Source: Diacronema lutheri | Lineage: Eukaryota; Haptophyta; Pavlovophyceae; Pavlovales; Pavlovaceae | Direction of reading: 5' to 3' | Length of the DNA stretch: 64,000 nucleotides | Assembly: GCA_019448385.1 (NCBI GenBank) | Contig: JAGTXO010000003.1 | Location: forward strand, 868,001 to 932,000 | Notes under the pieces: model-generated | Told to the model about the DNA's origin: nothing | Database searches by the model: none | The model's input: the letters and a program-made list of their open reading frames with translations, nothing else | Translations under genes and position numbers: made by a program | Shown here: positions 1 to 10,264 of the stretch, piece by piece | Layout of the letters: each line of letters opens with the position of its first letter | How positions within the stretch are numbered: the first letter of the stretch is position 1

Positions 1-8
1 AGCTAGCC

Positions 9-770
9 GTGGCCCTCGCGCCGCGCGCGCACGACGACGGGAGCGCCGCGTCCACGCCGCGCGCACCGCTCGCGCTCGTCGAGCTGACGATCGGCGCTGC
101 AGAGGCGCTGTCAAATGTCGAGCCGTGCCTCGCCATGGCGCACACGCTTCCGCTTCTCGGCCGCGCGATGCGTCACGGCTGCGCCACGCGCACGCTGCGT
201 GTGCGCGTGCGCCACCCATCGCCGCCAGTCGAAGGCGCGGCCGACACGCGCGCCGTTGGCTCGCGCCTCGTCGCGCGGCTCGTCGCCGTCATTGGCGGTG
301 CGCTCGGCGAGCCCGCTGGGTTGCGCCACACCCGTTGCATCGAGCTGCACATTCCGCCCGAGCTTGTACGCGCTGAGCACACGCGGCTGCTCGACGCGGC
401 CGAGCGAGGCTCATGGCGCGGCCGGCTGCTCGCGCTGCTGCTCGGCACGCACGCGCGTGTAGGTGCGGGTAGCCTGCTGCGGCTGCTGCCAGCACAGGTG
501 CTCGAGCTCATCGGCACGCACGCGAGCGAGGGCACGCGGACCACGGTGCTCGTCCAGCCATGGGAGGAGAGCACACCGACGGAGGCGGCCGACGGCGGCG
601 GCAGCGCGCCCGAGGAGGCTGAGCCGCCGTTCCAAGTCAGCTTTGACAAGAGCAGCGGCGCGCTGCGCGTGCTTACCGCGCACGCGTCGCCTTCCGCGTC
701 GGGCTTGACTCACGGCGCGGACGTGGATTGGCTGCTCGCCTCGGGAATACCCACCGCGCACTGCGAGTGA
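9..770 (+). CDS. 3' end of an unrecognised protein gene (5' partial)
   Basis: An open frame of about 253 codons runs from the left edge of the window to a TGA at 768-770. The first codons in view are not an ATG, and the frame stays open to base 3, so the true start is probably outside the window. The protein is Ala/Arg-rich with several amphipathic stretches. Near the C-terminus an acidic low-complexity patch precedes a short beta-like stretch (PPFQVSFDKSSG). I see no signal peptide, membrane segment or known motif, and I do not recognise the family. A C-rich tract follows the stop, and the next gene is convergent, with its stop only about 33 bp away. That this is a real gene rests on the long open frame and on spacing like that of the other genes here. 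Confidence 0.5.
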   Translation: MALAPRAHDDGSAASTPRAPLALVELTIGAAEALSNVEPCLAMAHTLPLLGRAMRHGCATRTLRVRVRHPSPPVEGAADTRAVGSRLVARLVAVIGGALGEPAGLRHTRCIELHIPPELVRAEHTRLLDAAERGSWRGRLLALLLGTHARVGAGSLLRLLPAQVLELIGTHASEGTRTTVLVQPWEESTPTEAADGGGSAPEEAEPPFQVSFDKSSGALRVLTAHASPSASGLTHGADVDWLLASGIPTAHCE

Positions 771-803
771 CCCCCCCCCCCTCCCCCTACCTGCGAGTGA
801 CTG

Positions 804-1742
804 CTACGCATCATTCGCCATGTCTGCAAGCCGCCTCGCCTGCCGCTGCGCGCGCGCGGTCAGCCGCAGCTTGAGCTCAAGGTGCCATCCAAAGACTGTG
901 AAATCCGTCTCGCTTTGCCTTACTGAGCGCGGCACGCGCACGCGCCCGGCTGCCCACGAGACGAAGAGCACGTCGCGCGTGGGCGGCGGCGAGCCGGCCG
1001 CCAGCGCGCGCGTCGCCGGCCCGCGGTGCGCCTTGTTGGCGAAGAAGAAAGCCACGTCGCCCGGCTCGGTCCCGCCGCGCCCGGCCGGCGCTGCCTGCTC
1101 GGCAGGCTCGAGCTGCTCCGCCCAGTCCACCGTCAGCCGCCCGGACCCGTCCGGCGTTGCGAGCCCCGCGGCGGGAAGCACGCGCTGCCAGTGCGCGAGC
1201 TCGGCCTCTGAGCCGCTCCCGCCGCGGCTGTCGAGCCCTTTGTGGCCCCTCCACTCGAATGCCCACTCGCGGATCCGCTCGGGCGGCACGCCCTCCGACA
1301 GGTCGACGTATGGGCCGCGCGCAAAGTTGGTGAGCTCTTCGCCGCGCAGAAGGACGGCCGCGACCGGGAACTGCTCGATCGAGTCCAGGTGCCACTCCTG
1401 CGGGCGGAAGGCGTCCGGCTTGCACCCGTCGCACGTGCGCAGCACGTAGCAGTCCATCAGCGCAATCGGGCCGATGTCGGGCTTGGCGGCGCGCAGCGCG
1501 CGCTCGAGCTGCGCGACCACGCGCAGCAGGACAGGCGAGAGCGCGTTGCGCCGGAACACGAGCTGCAGCCGCGCCGACGTGATCACCTCAAAACCGCGCG
1601 TCTCGAGCGCCATGTCGCGCGCGAGCGCGTCGATCTCCTCACCCCATCCGCGGTCGTCGCCGTCAGCGGCGCCAGCGAGCGCGCCCATCTCGGCCCGCCG
1701 GACGATTGCGAAGCCGTGCTCGTCGAGCGCGCCGGGTGCCAT
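804..1742 (-). CDS. Putative Fe(II)/2-oxoglutarate-type oxygenase-like protein
   Basis: This is a 313-codon gene. I chose the ATG at 1742 (MAPGALDEHGFAIVRR) because the frame upstream of it overlaps the divergent DUF262 gene and looks non-coding. The N-terminal phrase 'DEHGFAIV' and a central WHLDS, which gives an HxD pair, are what is seen in phytanoyl-CoA-dioxygenase-like double-stranded beta-helix enzymes. A later NKAHRGPATR could supply the distal His and the Arg that binds 2-oxoglutarate. That reading is inference from motif spacing, so the substrate is unknown. No targeting peptide is obvious. The C-terminus is basic and amphipathic. The gene is head-to-head with the DUF262 gene, with 142 bp between the start codons, so they probably share a bidirectional promoter. 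Confidence 0.55.
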   Translation of the reverse strand: MAPGALDEHGFAIVRRAEMGALAGAADGDDRGWGEEIDALARDMALETRGFEVITSARLQLVFRRNALSPVLLRVVAQLERALRAAKPDIGPIALMDCYVLRTCDGCKPDAFRPQEWHLDSIEQFPVAAVLLRGEELTNFARGPYVDLSEGVPPERIREWAFEWRGHKGLDSRGGSGSEAELAHWQRVLPAAGLATPDGSGRLTVDWAEQLEPAEQAAPAGRGGTEPGDVAFFFANKAHRGPATRALAAGSPPPTRDVLFVSWAAGRVRVPRSVRQSETDFTVFGWHLELKLRLTARAQRQARRLADMANDA

Positions 1743-1884
1743 GAGAGGGTCCCACCCCCCCTCACCCTCCCCGCCCCCGGCGCACCCACCGCAGGAGAGC
1801 TTGCCGTTGCGCACCGACTTCGCGCCCGCGGCGGTCGTAGGTTGTGATGAGAGATCAAAGTCCAAACGAGAGCGGCGTCTCGAC
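1743..1884. promoter_or_regulatory. Divergent promoter region between the oxygenase-like and DUF262 genes
   Basis: There are 142 bp between two divergent ATGs, so both core promoters and 5' UTRs must fit here. It includes a C-rich stretch and a short A-richer patch just before the DUF262 start. I see no TATA box. The role is inferred from position alone. Confidence 0.4.
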
Positions 1885-3138
1885 ATGCACACACCACCTC
1901 CCGTTGCGCAGGCGCTCGGGCCGCGCGGGCTGCCGGACACGGACCTGAAGAACGAGGTGATCTGCACGTCGCAGGAGGTGCACACGCAGCCGCTCGAGGT
2001 CTTCTTCGCCGCCGCGCGCCCACACCAGATACACGTGCCGCTCTTCCAGCGTCGGTTCTGCTGGGGCCGCGAGCAGGTCGTCAAGCTGGAGACCGACGTG
2101 CAGACGGCCGCCTCGTCGGGCAGCACGCTGCACGTCGGGCGCGTGCTCACTTTCATCGGGCCCAACGACCCGCGCACCCTCATCTGTGACGGGCAGCAGC
2201 GCCTCGTTACCCTCTCCCTCTTCCTCGCCGCCGTGCGCGACGTCGCGCTCTCCTCCGCCGTCGACCTGCCGGCTCTCGCCGACGAGATCGACGGCGTGCT
2301 CTTCCTCGACGGCGGCACGCGCGCGAAGACGGCGCTTGTGCCGACGCACGAGGACCGCGCGCCCTTCTATGCCGCGCTCGCCCGCCCCGGCGACGCTCCG
2401 CGCGCCGCCGTCGCGCCATCGGCCGCCGAGCCCGCCGCCGCCGCGCCCGCCGCGCCCGCCGCGCCCGCCGCCGCCAACGGCCTGCACGAGGCGAAGCGTC
2501 TGCTCGAGGAGCGCACGCGCACATCGCTCGACCTGCACCACGCGCCGCCCGTCGCCGGCGCGCCGCCCGCCGATGCGGCCGCGTGCCGCGACGCGTGGCG
2601 CGCGCGGTTGTCGACTTTGGCTCGTGCGCTCCTCACGCGCGTCGAACTTGTCGTCTTCCGGCTCGACGAGGGCGAGGAGGTGCACCGCGTCTTCGAGCAG
2701 CACGCGGGGCGTGAGAAGGCGCTCAAGACGCTGTGGAATTTTTCGATGCCAGGCATGCAGGTCTCGGCGTGCGACCTGATTCGCAACCTTCTCGTCTCGT
2801 ACGTGCGTGACGAAGCGGAGCAGGAGCGGCTGCACGGCACGTACTGGCGCGAGATGGAGGCGCGCGCGACGGGCGGGTCTGGCAAGCCGTTCGACCTCGA
2901 GTCCTTCTTCATGGCCTTCCTCCACGCCGTCGGCTTTTCCGTCGGCATTCGCCCCGAGCTCTATACCGGTTTCCGCACGTGGATTTCGACCGGCGTGCTC
3001 GCCGAAGTGCCGGCCGACGACGCGGCCGCCGTGCTCGGCGCGATCGAGGGCGCGCTGCAAAAGATGCTTGCTGGAGCGCACAAGTGGGAGGCGCACGTCC
3101 ACCAGCGCCCGCCGCCGCCGCAGCCCGCCGCCGCGTGA
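1885..3138 (+). CDS. DUF262 (GmrSD N-terminal-like) domain protein
   Basis: The protein is 417 aa from the ATG at 1885 (MHTPPPVAQ). It has the hallmarks of the DUF262 fold known from the N-terminal half of GmrSD-type modification-dependent restriction enzymes. These are VPLFQRRFCWGREQV (the VPxFQRxYxW motif, around residue 51), LICDGQQRLVTLSLFL (the IDGQQRLTTL motif, around residue 98) and, further on, a MPGMQVSACDLIRNLLVSYV stretch equivalent to the family's LSxxDLIRNxL. An Ala/Pro low-complexity insert splits the domain near residues 180-200. There is no DUF1524 HNH half, so this is a stand-alone N-terminal module. In bacteria this module binds and hydrolyses nucleotide to control DNA cleavage. 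Its role in a eukaryote is unknown. Base composition matches its neighbours. It is head-to-head with the oxygenase-like gene and convergent with the acetate kinase remnant. Confidence 0.8.
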   Translation: MHTPPPVAQALGPRGLPDTDLKNEVICTSQEVHTQPLEVFFAAARPHQIHVPLFQRRFCWGREQVVKLETDVQTAASSGSTLHVGRVLTFIGPNDPRTLICDGQQRLVTLSLFLAAVRDVALSSAVDLPALADEIDGVLFLDGGTRAKTALVPTHEDRAPFYAALARPGDAPRAAVAPSAAEPAAAAPAAPAAPAAANGLHEAKRLLEERTRTSLDLHHAPPVAGAPPADAAACRDAWRARLSTLARALLTRVELVVFRLDEGEEVHRVFEQHAGREKALKTLWNFSMPGMQVSACDLIRNLLVSYVRDEAEQERLHGTYWREMEARATGGSGKPFDLESFFMAFLHAVGFSVGIRPELYTGFRTWISTGVLAEVPADDAAAVLGAIEGALQKMLAGAHKWEAHVHQRPPPPQPAAA

Positions 3139-3324
3139 GCCGCGCGCGCGCGCGCCACACGCGCGCATTGCCCGACCACGCGCGCCGGCGGGCTGCACGC
3201 GCCTTTGGCGGGCGTGTGGAGCGCCCGCACTGGCGCCGACTGGCGCGTGTGCGCGCGCACCGCCTGCGCGGCGGCCGAGCCTGTCGAGCGTGCTCCTCGG
3301 CGCGCCCAATGACGTTGCTTCCAA

Positions 3325-3362
3325 CCAAAAAAACCCAAAACCCCAAAAAAACACACACACAC
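3325..3362. repeat. A/C-rich simple-sequence tract
   Basis: A strand-asymmetric run of A and C blocks ends in an (AC)n repeat. It lies just beyond the recognisable end of the acetate kinase remnant. It is low-complexity DNA standing out in a GC-rich window and carries no coding signal. It may be part of the 3' end of the remnant's transcript. Confidence 0.6.
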
Positions 3363-3374
3363 AATCTCGCGGCC

Positions 3375-4158
3375 GCTCTCCGCGGCCGCGAGCACGAGCG
3401 ACCTCGCCTGGTCTGCAATTTCGCGCCCCTCTGCGCGCACCGGCCAGCGCAGCAACGTGGCAGCGGCCGCGGGGCGGGCGGCGGGCGAGGTGAGTGCGAG
3501 ACTCGCCCCAGACCCACCCGCGCCACGTACCGCGCGCACACCGTCCGTCGCGACAACGAGCACGCGCACGCGTGAGGCCGCAGTTGCCACGTCGAGCACG
3601 TCGCCGTCCGGGCGCAGAGGGTGGCCAGCGGTCGCGCGAGCGTTCGCGGCCGCGTCGAGCTCGACACCCATGCGTTCCAGACCGGCGACAACGCGCGCGC
3701 GCACGCCGGCCGAGTTCTCGCCGACGCCGGCGGTGAAGATGACGCGTGCCTCTGGAAGGACGCCCGCGGCACGCCGATGCACATATTGGTGGCTCGTGCC
3801 GTGGAAGCCATACGAGCTGGCAGCGCTCGCGCCGCTGCACGCGCCGGCGAACGCGGCGGGCATCGAGGTGCCGCAGATTGCCGTGTTCGATACGGCGTTC
3901 CACACGGCGTCGTGTCTCTCCGTTCTCCAGCGCCGCCGCAAAGTAGCGCGCATCTAGCTCCTCGGCGCGCGCCTCCTCGCCACGCGCGCGCGATGTCCAG
4001 AGGCACGCGATGCGCTCGCCGATGCCCTCAATGCGTCCCGCGCAGAGCACGCTCGGCGGTGGCTCGGCGGGCGGGTCGGCGCCCGCGGCTTCGGGCTCAT
4101 ACCGGAGCAGCTGGTACTTGAGCGACGACGAGCCACAGTTGATCACGAGCACGCACAT
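3375..4158 (-). pseudogene. Acetate kinase remnant with an inverted segment and internal deletions
   Basis: The start (ATG at 4158, MCVLVINCGSSSLKYQL) is the classic acetate kinase N-terminus. Further on the minus strand come YGFHGTSHQYV (3812-3780) and ARVIFTAGVGENSAGVR, then a C-terminal VLVVATD that can be spliced to DQARSLVLAAAES. Between them, the block matching LAPLHNPANLxGI...VFDTAFH is readable only on the plus strand (3814-3909), so about 100 bp is inverted. Compared with bacterial AckA of about 400 aa, some 45 aa are missing before this block, some 20 after it, and about 130 between GTSH and FTAGVGEN. That last gap removes the HLGNG and TRSGD active-site parts. As read here the gene cannot encode a working enzyme. 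It is either a pseudogene or an assembly error. In algae the enzyme makes acetate and ATP from acetyl phosphate. Confidence 0.75.
3813..3915 (+). other. Inverted block inside the acetate kinase remnant
   Basis: The plus strand reads ELAALAPLHAPANAAGIEV followed by PQIAVFDTAFHTA, which is diagnostic acetate kinase sequence, while both flanks read as acetate kinase on the minus strand. The two ends carry similar words in opposite orientation: a revcomp of 3797-3822 containing TCGTATGGCTTCCAC, against TCGATACGGCGTTCCAC at 3887-3903. This imperfect inverted repeat could have driven the inversion by template switching. Confidence 0.7.
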
Positions 4159-4312
4159 CGCGTCCACCGCCCCTGCGCGCGCCGCATGCGACGCGGAGCT
4201 GTAGTGAGCCCAACGCAGCCACGCCCAGAAAAATGGGACTCTTTGAAAAAAAGAAAAAAAGGAAGACAAGGCCGCACGGGGGCGAAGTCGTGCCTGTGGG
4301 CCTGAGGGCGGC
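4159..4312. promoter_or_regulatory. Divergent spacer with A-rich tract before the acetyltransferase gene
   Basis: There are 154 bp between the divergent acetate kinase remnant and the acetyltransferase ATG. An A/G-rich tract lies at about 4229-4266 on the plus strand, in strong contrast to the surrounding GC-rich DNA. It probably holds the promoter or 5' UTR of the acetyltransferase gene. No TATA box or other named element is recognisable. Confidence 0.35.
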
Positions 4313-6255
4313 ATGGACGACAGGGCGGAGACGCTGCACAGCATCGGCTGGAGGCTTCGGCGTGGGCACACGCGCGGCGACAGGCGCTGGCTCCACCCGA
4401 CGACCGGCGCCGAGTTCGGCTCGCTCGACGACGCGTGGCGCGCGCAGTGGACGATCGAAGGCGACGCGGGCGCGGGCGACGCAGACGCCGGCGCAGGCGC
4501 GGGCACGGGCGCGGAGGCGTGGCCGGGCGACGCGGGGTTGTGCACCCAGTCGCGCGTGATCTGCACGATCCGCTCACCGCCAACCAGCGCAGCCGCGCGC
4601 CGCAGCGGCTCAGCGTGCGCCGACGCGGACGCGCGCGGGACAAGCCCGGCGAACGGCAATGGCAGCGCGCGCGCCGTGGACGCCAAGGGAATGGCGGATC
4701 GCGCGGCGCGGCGCGAGTGGGTGCGCGAGCAGTCGCTTGCCGCGTACGAGCACGAGCGCGCCGCGAAGCGCGCTCGTCGGGCTCAGCGCGCGGCCGGCGC
4801 GGCCGGCGCGCCGGCCGATGGCTTGGCGCCGGCGCTGGCCTTGGCCGTGGACGACGGGGCCGCAGCCGGACCGCCCGAGCCCGACGGGCGGTCGCATGGC
4901 ACGCCATCGCCAGCGCGTATGGTTATCGAGCGCCCCGCCGCTCTTACCATTGATCGCTCGCCCGCGGAGCGCAGCGACGGCACGTCAAACGCCGCGCCGG
5001 CTGCTCCCTCGTGCCTCGCCCCGGAATCTGTCCACGCGGCGCGCGAGCAGGCTCCGGTGGGTGCGCCCGGCGACGCGACGCCCGGCCGCGCTGGTGCCGG
5101 AGCGCGCTCGGACGGCGCCGAGCGCGCGCCTGAGCTCGCCGCCGTCGCTCGCGCCGCTGGCGGCGTTGGCGGCGCGCCTCGAGCGGCGGGCGAGCGCCCC
5201 GAGCGCATTGGCATCGCCGACGCGCAACGCCCGGCCGTGCAGTGCCGCCGGCACCTCCGCTGCTCGCGGCCCGACACGCACTCTGGCCACTGTAGGCTGA
5301 GCGCAATGGCCGCCGGCGCCAACCACGAGCCAGGCAGCGCATCCCGCCGCGGCCGCCCGCCAAAATCCATCTCGGCCGTGCGCGCGCGCTCGCCGCAGCC
5401 GCCCCGCTCACCGCTGTTTGCCCTCAAGTCTGAGTTCGGTGCGGGCGCGCGCGCGCGCGACAGCTCGCCGCGGCGGACGCACAAGGTGCCCGCGTGGCTC
5501 GCAGCCTCGACGGCCGACGAGCCGCGGCGCTCGCCGGGCAGCCGTTCGGGCGGCGGCGGCGGCGGCGGCGTGGGCGCACCGGACGCGGCCGCGGCCGTCG
5601 CGGGCGCCGCTGTCGTCGTCAGCGACCGCGCGGGCGGCGCAGGTGGAGCGGGCGGCGCAGGCGGAGCGGGCGGCGCGGACGCGCCGGTGATCGTCGGCCG
5701 CCTGTGCCCGCTCTACCGAGGCTGCCCGCCACGCACGCTCTACTACTGTTGCGAGCGTCACCGCTTGCTCCATCGGCACGGCCGCCTCGACGATGGTGCT
5801 GTCCGCGCGTGGCTCGAGACTGGCGCGACTGAGGCGGCGCTCGACGCGCACGCCGCCCTCAGCGACGCGAAGTATTCGCGCGAGCTGCGCACGCGCTTCC
5901 CGCAGCTCGAGGTGAAAATACGCCGGGCGCTTGGCATGGCGGACGGGCCGGCGGGCACTTGCGCGCCGCCTCGCGCGCACGCGCACGCCGCGGCGGGCGC
6001 CGCCGCGGCCGCGAGCGGCGCGCGGGCCGTGCCGGACGATCCCAACGACCACGACGGCGACGCGCGCGCTGCAGGTGCCGACGGCGCGCGCGCGCTCGCG
6101 CCGGACGGCGCGGAGGGCGCCGCCGCGTTGTTCTCATCCAAAGCTACGGGTGCGCGCCGCAAGCGCGCGCGCCCGGCGGCGGCTGGCGCGGCGGGCGGCG
6201 ACGAGGTTGAGGCGCACGCGGCGGGTGATGCCGAGGCGGAGCGCGCGGATGCGCG

Positions 6256-6297
<42 letters not shown>

Positions 6298-6312
6298 AGC
6301 CGAAGCCGACGC

Positions 6313-6348
<36 letters not shown>

Positions 6349-9300
6349 ATCCGAGGCCGAGCCGCGCGCGCGCGCGCCCGCGCGCGAGCCCTCGCCCGGC
6401 GCGCGGCGCGCCAAGCGGCGAGCGGTTCGTCCGGAATCCGACGCCGAGTCCGACGCCGAGTCCGACGCCGAGTCCGACGCGCGCTCGGACACGGAGCCCG
6501 GCTGCGACTCGGAGGGCGTTTCGCGCGGGCGCGATGGCGACGCGCCGCCGGCGTCGGCGAGGGCTGTTGGCGACGGCGGCGGCGGTGGCGTCGACATCAG
6601 CCACGGCAGCGGTCGCGGCCGTGGCGAGCACGACGGCGGGGTGGGCGCGTGTGCGGGCGCGCCGGCGGCGCGCAAGGCGCGCGTGCCGCTGCGCCGCGCG
6701 ATCTCGACGGCCGTTGCGGCGGCGGGCATGCGCCGCACGGTCGCACGCGTCGCGACGTACGCGAGCGCGTGCCGCGCGAGCGCGACCGCGGCGGGCAGCG
6801 CGTCGACATCGACTATCGGCACGCCGCTGCTGCCTGGCTCGGTCGCGGGCTTTGAGGGCACCGCGCGTGAGCGGTGCGCGATCGCGCTCGGGCAGCTCGT
6901 GGCCGACGCCGAGTCGGAGCCGTTCCGCACGGCCGTCGACGCATCGCAGTTCCCCACGTATGCGCGCATCATCACCAAGCCGATGGACCTGTCCAAGGTT
7001 GCGCGCCGCCTCGCTGCGGACAAGTACCCCTTCCTCGCAGATGGGCGCGGTTGGGCAGGTGCGCTCGCGCTCCAAGCCGATGTGCGGCTCATCTTTTCAA
7101 ACTGCGCCGCATTCAACAAGCGCTCGTCGCCCATTGTGAAATGTGCCGCGCGCCTCGCCGCCGACTTTGATGCCTCCTTTGAGCGCTGGGTCTCGCCCGC
7201 CGAGCCTGCGCGCCTTGCAGCCGCCGCCCGTGCGCGCGCCGACGCGCAAGGGCAGTTGGCGGCCGCCAAGGCCGCCGCCGCGGCGCAGCACGCCGCGCCC
7301 AATAGCGACACGACGCCGGCGTCACGCGTTGCGCGCGCAGCCGCCGACGCCGCCGTCGACGCTGCCGCCGCAGCCGTCGCGCGCATCGCTGACGACGCGG
7401 CTGTCGAGTATGGCGCGCTCTTTGACTCGTTCACCGCCGCCGTCCGCGGCCCTCTCGCCGCGCTCTGCCCGCAGCTGCGCAAGCTGGCGTTGCGCCGGCC
7501 GCGCACGAGCGCGGCGGCCGGGCGCGCGCGCGCCCCCGCAGCCGGCGCGCCCGCGCCGAGCGGCGACGCGCCGATCGCGGCCGGCGCGCGTGGCGCGCGC
7601 GGCACGGGCGCGCAGGTGCGCGCGCCGCCTCTGCCCGAAGACATTCCAAACTTGGTGAGGCGAGCAATCCCGTCGCAGGTGTCTGCGCGCCACCTCGAGC
7701 AGCTGAGCGACGAGCTGCGCGCGCGCATCATTGAAACGCTCGGCGCGCCCAACCTGCCGCCCGTCCCGCCAAACTGGGACGCGGCCGAGCTCGGCGCATG
7801 CCCGTGGCGGCCGCGTGCGGCGCAGTTCGCCGCGACGCCGGACGGCGCCGAGGCGCTCCGACGCGCGACGCTCGCGCACAAGCTCGTGGTCGCCAACGAG
7901 CGGCCGACACGCGAGCTCGTCGACGGGACGACGTACGCGCACTCGGTCGCGAGCCCCTGCGCACGCGCCAACTCGGGCAGCGCCGCGGGCGCGCACGCGC
8001 GCGGCTTCGTCGACGTGGCCTCGCCGCGCGAGCCGGCGGCCGCTGGCCCGCCCGGCGCGATGGCGGCGGGCGTGGACGGCGGCGGCAGCCGCGACGGCAC
8101 GACACCGCGCGTCGCGCCGCGCGCGGCGCAGGCGCTCGCCGAGCGCGCCACCGATGGTCCAACCGCTGACGCGGCCGACGCGGGCGACGCGCCGGCTTCG
8201 GCGCGAAGGTCGGCCGCCGACGCCGCGCGCGTGCTCGGCCCGACGGCGTCGCCGCAGGTGGTGGCCGACGAATGGCCCGTGCACGCGACAGACGGGCCGT
8301 CCGACACGCACGCGCTCTTCGCCGACGGCACGGACTTTGCTGCGACCGCAGCCGGCACTGCCGACAGTTGCGTGGCGCGCGCGATGAACGGCCGGACATA
8401 CAAGGGGCGCGTCGTGCAGCTCGCGGTCGGGAAGCGCGTCCTTGCGATGGCGTCGACGTCGCAGCTGGCGATCCGTGCGGCGGAGAAGGCGGCGGCGGCA
8501 TCGGCAGCCGCCGCCGCGAGCGCGAGCGCGGATGCGGGCACGGCCGACAACTCGTTGTCGGTCGCCGCGCCCGCCGCGCCCGCCGCGCCCGCCGCGCCCG
8601 CCGCGCCGCTCGCGCCGCTCGCGCCGCTCAACGCGGCGGGCGTGCCACTCTGGCGCTCAGGCACGTACCTGGCGGACGGATGCATCTGGGATGATGCGTC
8701 GGCGCAGATGCGCGCGCCGTCCGACTTTGCGCTCGCCGCGGGCAATCGATCGAATCGGCCATATCAGAGCATCGTGCTCGCCGAGAGCCCGGGCGTGACC
8801 CTCGCAGCTCTCGAGGCGCAGGGCGGCTCGACCGCGGCGCGCGCCGCGGCGATGGTCGTGCACTGCGCGCACGACCCGCTGTGTTCGGTATGCGGCGGCG
8901 GCGAGACGAGCGCTGGCGATGAGATCTTGCTGTGCGATGGCGAAGGGTGCACCCGCGCGCTGCACCAGCTGTGTGCGGACCCGCCCGTCGTCGCCATCCC
9001 GGCGGGCTGCTGGCTGTGCCCGCCCTGCGTCACGGCGGGCAATCGCGTCGCGGCGGCCATCATGGATGAGGCGGCGGCCATGGCGGCGACGCATGGCGGC
9101 GACGAGTCGCTCTGCGCGTGCGACAACCTCGCGACCGCGTCGCAGGACGTTGACTTGATGGCAGAGGCGCTGCTCGTCATCTGCGACGCCCTGCCGCTCA
9201 TGGAGCGCCACCACGCGGCCGCCGCCATCTTCTCGCCCGACCACACCACGATCATGCTCGTCCGGCACAAGCCCGCCTCCGCCGAGGCCGCGTCCGCCGC

Positions 9301-10222
9301 CGCACTCACCGCCTGCGCCTCGAGCTCGCACACCGTCGGTCACGCCGGCACGCCGCGCGCCGCTCTCGGCGGCCTCGGTGACCCCGCGCGTGCGCCCACC
9401 GAGGCGATGGCCGCGCCGCTCGCGCTCGCCGGCACGACGCGCGCGCACGCGCACGCGGACGACACGGCACTCAGCCCGCCGCCGCCTCCGTCGTCATGTA
9501 GGCGCGTGCTCGGCGCGATCGTCGTCAAGACGAACGGCGAGCGCGGCTTTGCGGAGGTCGCGCTCTGCGCGCTGCGCGCCAGCGAGCAGCGCGCGGGCCG
9601 CGGCTCGCGGCTGATGCGCGCAGCGCTCCGCTGGGTCCACTCGGAGCGCATCCTACACGTGCTCACGTACGCGGACAACGGCGCGCTCCCGTTCTTCCAG
9701 AGGCACGGCTTCCACAAGCTTCACTACGCCGGCCTGAGTGCCAACCGATACCATTGGGGCATCGCGCACTTCAACGGCTCGCAGCTCATGCAGGCGACGC
9801 TGCAGGTTGCGCGCCCGCTGCCGCTGCCCGGCACCGCCGAGCGCGCGCCCACGCACGACGAGCTCGCGCGCGCGCGCCTCGAGTCGGGCGCGTACGCCGC
9901 CGCGCTTCGCGTCGAGGACGAGGCGCACGGCGGCGCGCTCGACGCGCGCGCGGTGCGCGAGTGCGCCCACGTCTCGCCGGCCGAGCAGCTCGCGCGCGCG
10001 CGCGCGCCGCCGCCTGCGCCGGCTGCGCCCGGCGCGGCCGAGCCGCGCGCGCCCGCGCGCCATGCCGCCGTCGCCGACGAGTCGATCGTGATGCTCGTGC
10101 GCGCGCGCGCGGAGCCTCTACCGCCGGCCGGCGCGCCGACGTGCGACCGCGCGCAGCTCCCGCGCGCAACGCGACCGTGTGCAGCGGGCGTGGCCCGTGA
10201 GCCGATTCGATTCGACTCGTAA
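4313..10222 (+). CDS. Bromodomain-PHD-Gcn5-type histone acetyltransferase
   Basis: This is a single open frame of 1,969 codons. Residues about 846-960 form a bromodomain, with TKPMDLSKVARRL, then ADVRLIFSNCAAFNK carrying the acetyl-lysine-binding Asn. Residues about 1519-1576 form a PHD finger (CSVCGGG, LLCDGEGCTRALHQLC, WLCPPC). Residues about 1720-1835 form a Gcn5/PCAF catalytic domain, with FAEVALCAL (catalytic Glu), SEQRAGRGSRLM (acetyl-CoA loop) and LTYADNGALPFFQRHGF. A short W/G-rich motif near residues 10-45 vaguely recalls an MBD. The Cys-rich CRRHLRCSRPDTHSGHC and CPLYRGCPPRTLYYCC patches are unassigned. Long Ala/Asp and Pro/Ala spacers separate the domains, including (DA)n and (ESDA)n runs. 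It would act in the nucleus, reading and acetylating histones in a SAGA-like role. The order is reversed relative to yeast Gcn5, where the catalytic domain precedes the bromodomain. Confidence 0.9.
6264..6485. repeat. In-frame GAC-GCC and related microsatellites in the acetyltransferase gene
   Basis: Tandem hexamers (GACGCC) run from about 6264 to 6300 and turn into GACGGC copies up to about 6346. A second array of 12-mers with core TCCGACGCCGAG spans about 6436-6480. They encode acidic (DA)n, (DG)n and (ESDA)n stretches in the linker before the bromodomain. The unit lengths are multiples of three, so copy-number change would keep the frame. Confidence 0.8.
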
Positions 10223-10264
10223 GGGATCGTCGAGCCCCTCAGCCTTTGCTTTTTGCCTCGCACA

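Noticed and set aside
3325-3362. Interstitial telomere-like sequence (minus strand G/T blocks)
   Set aside because: The G/T blocks vary in length and do not form a regular repeat. It reads as simple sequence.
1855-4686. 943-codon minus-strand frame spanning DUF262 and acetate kinase
   Set aside because: Only the short acetate kinase N-terminal part is real. The remainder is the mirror of the DUF262 gene.
5758-8745. 995-codon minus-strand frame opposite the acetyltransferase
   Set aside because: High GC leaves few stops on the other strand. The plus strand carries a bromodomain here, and the minus frame is plain Ala/Ser/Arg.
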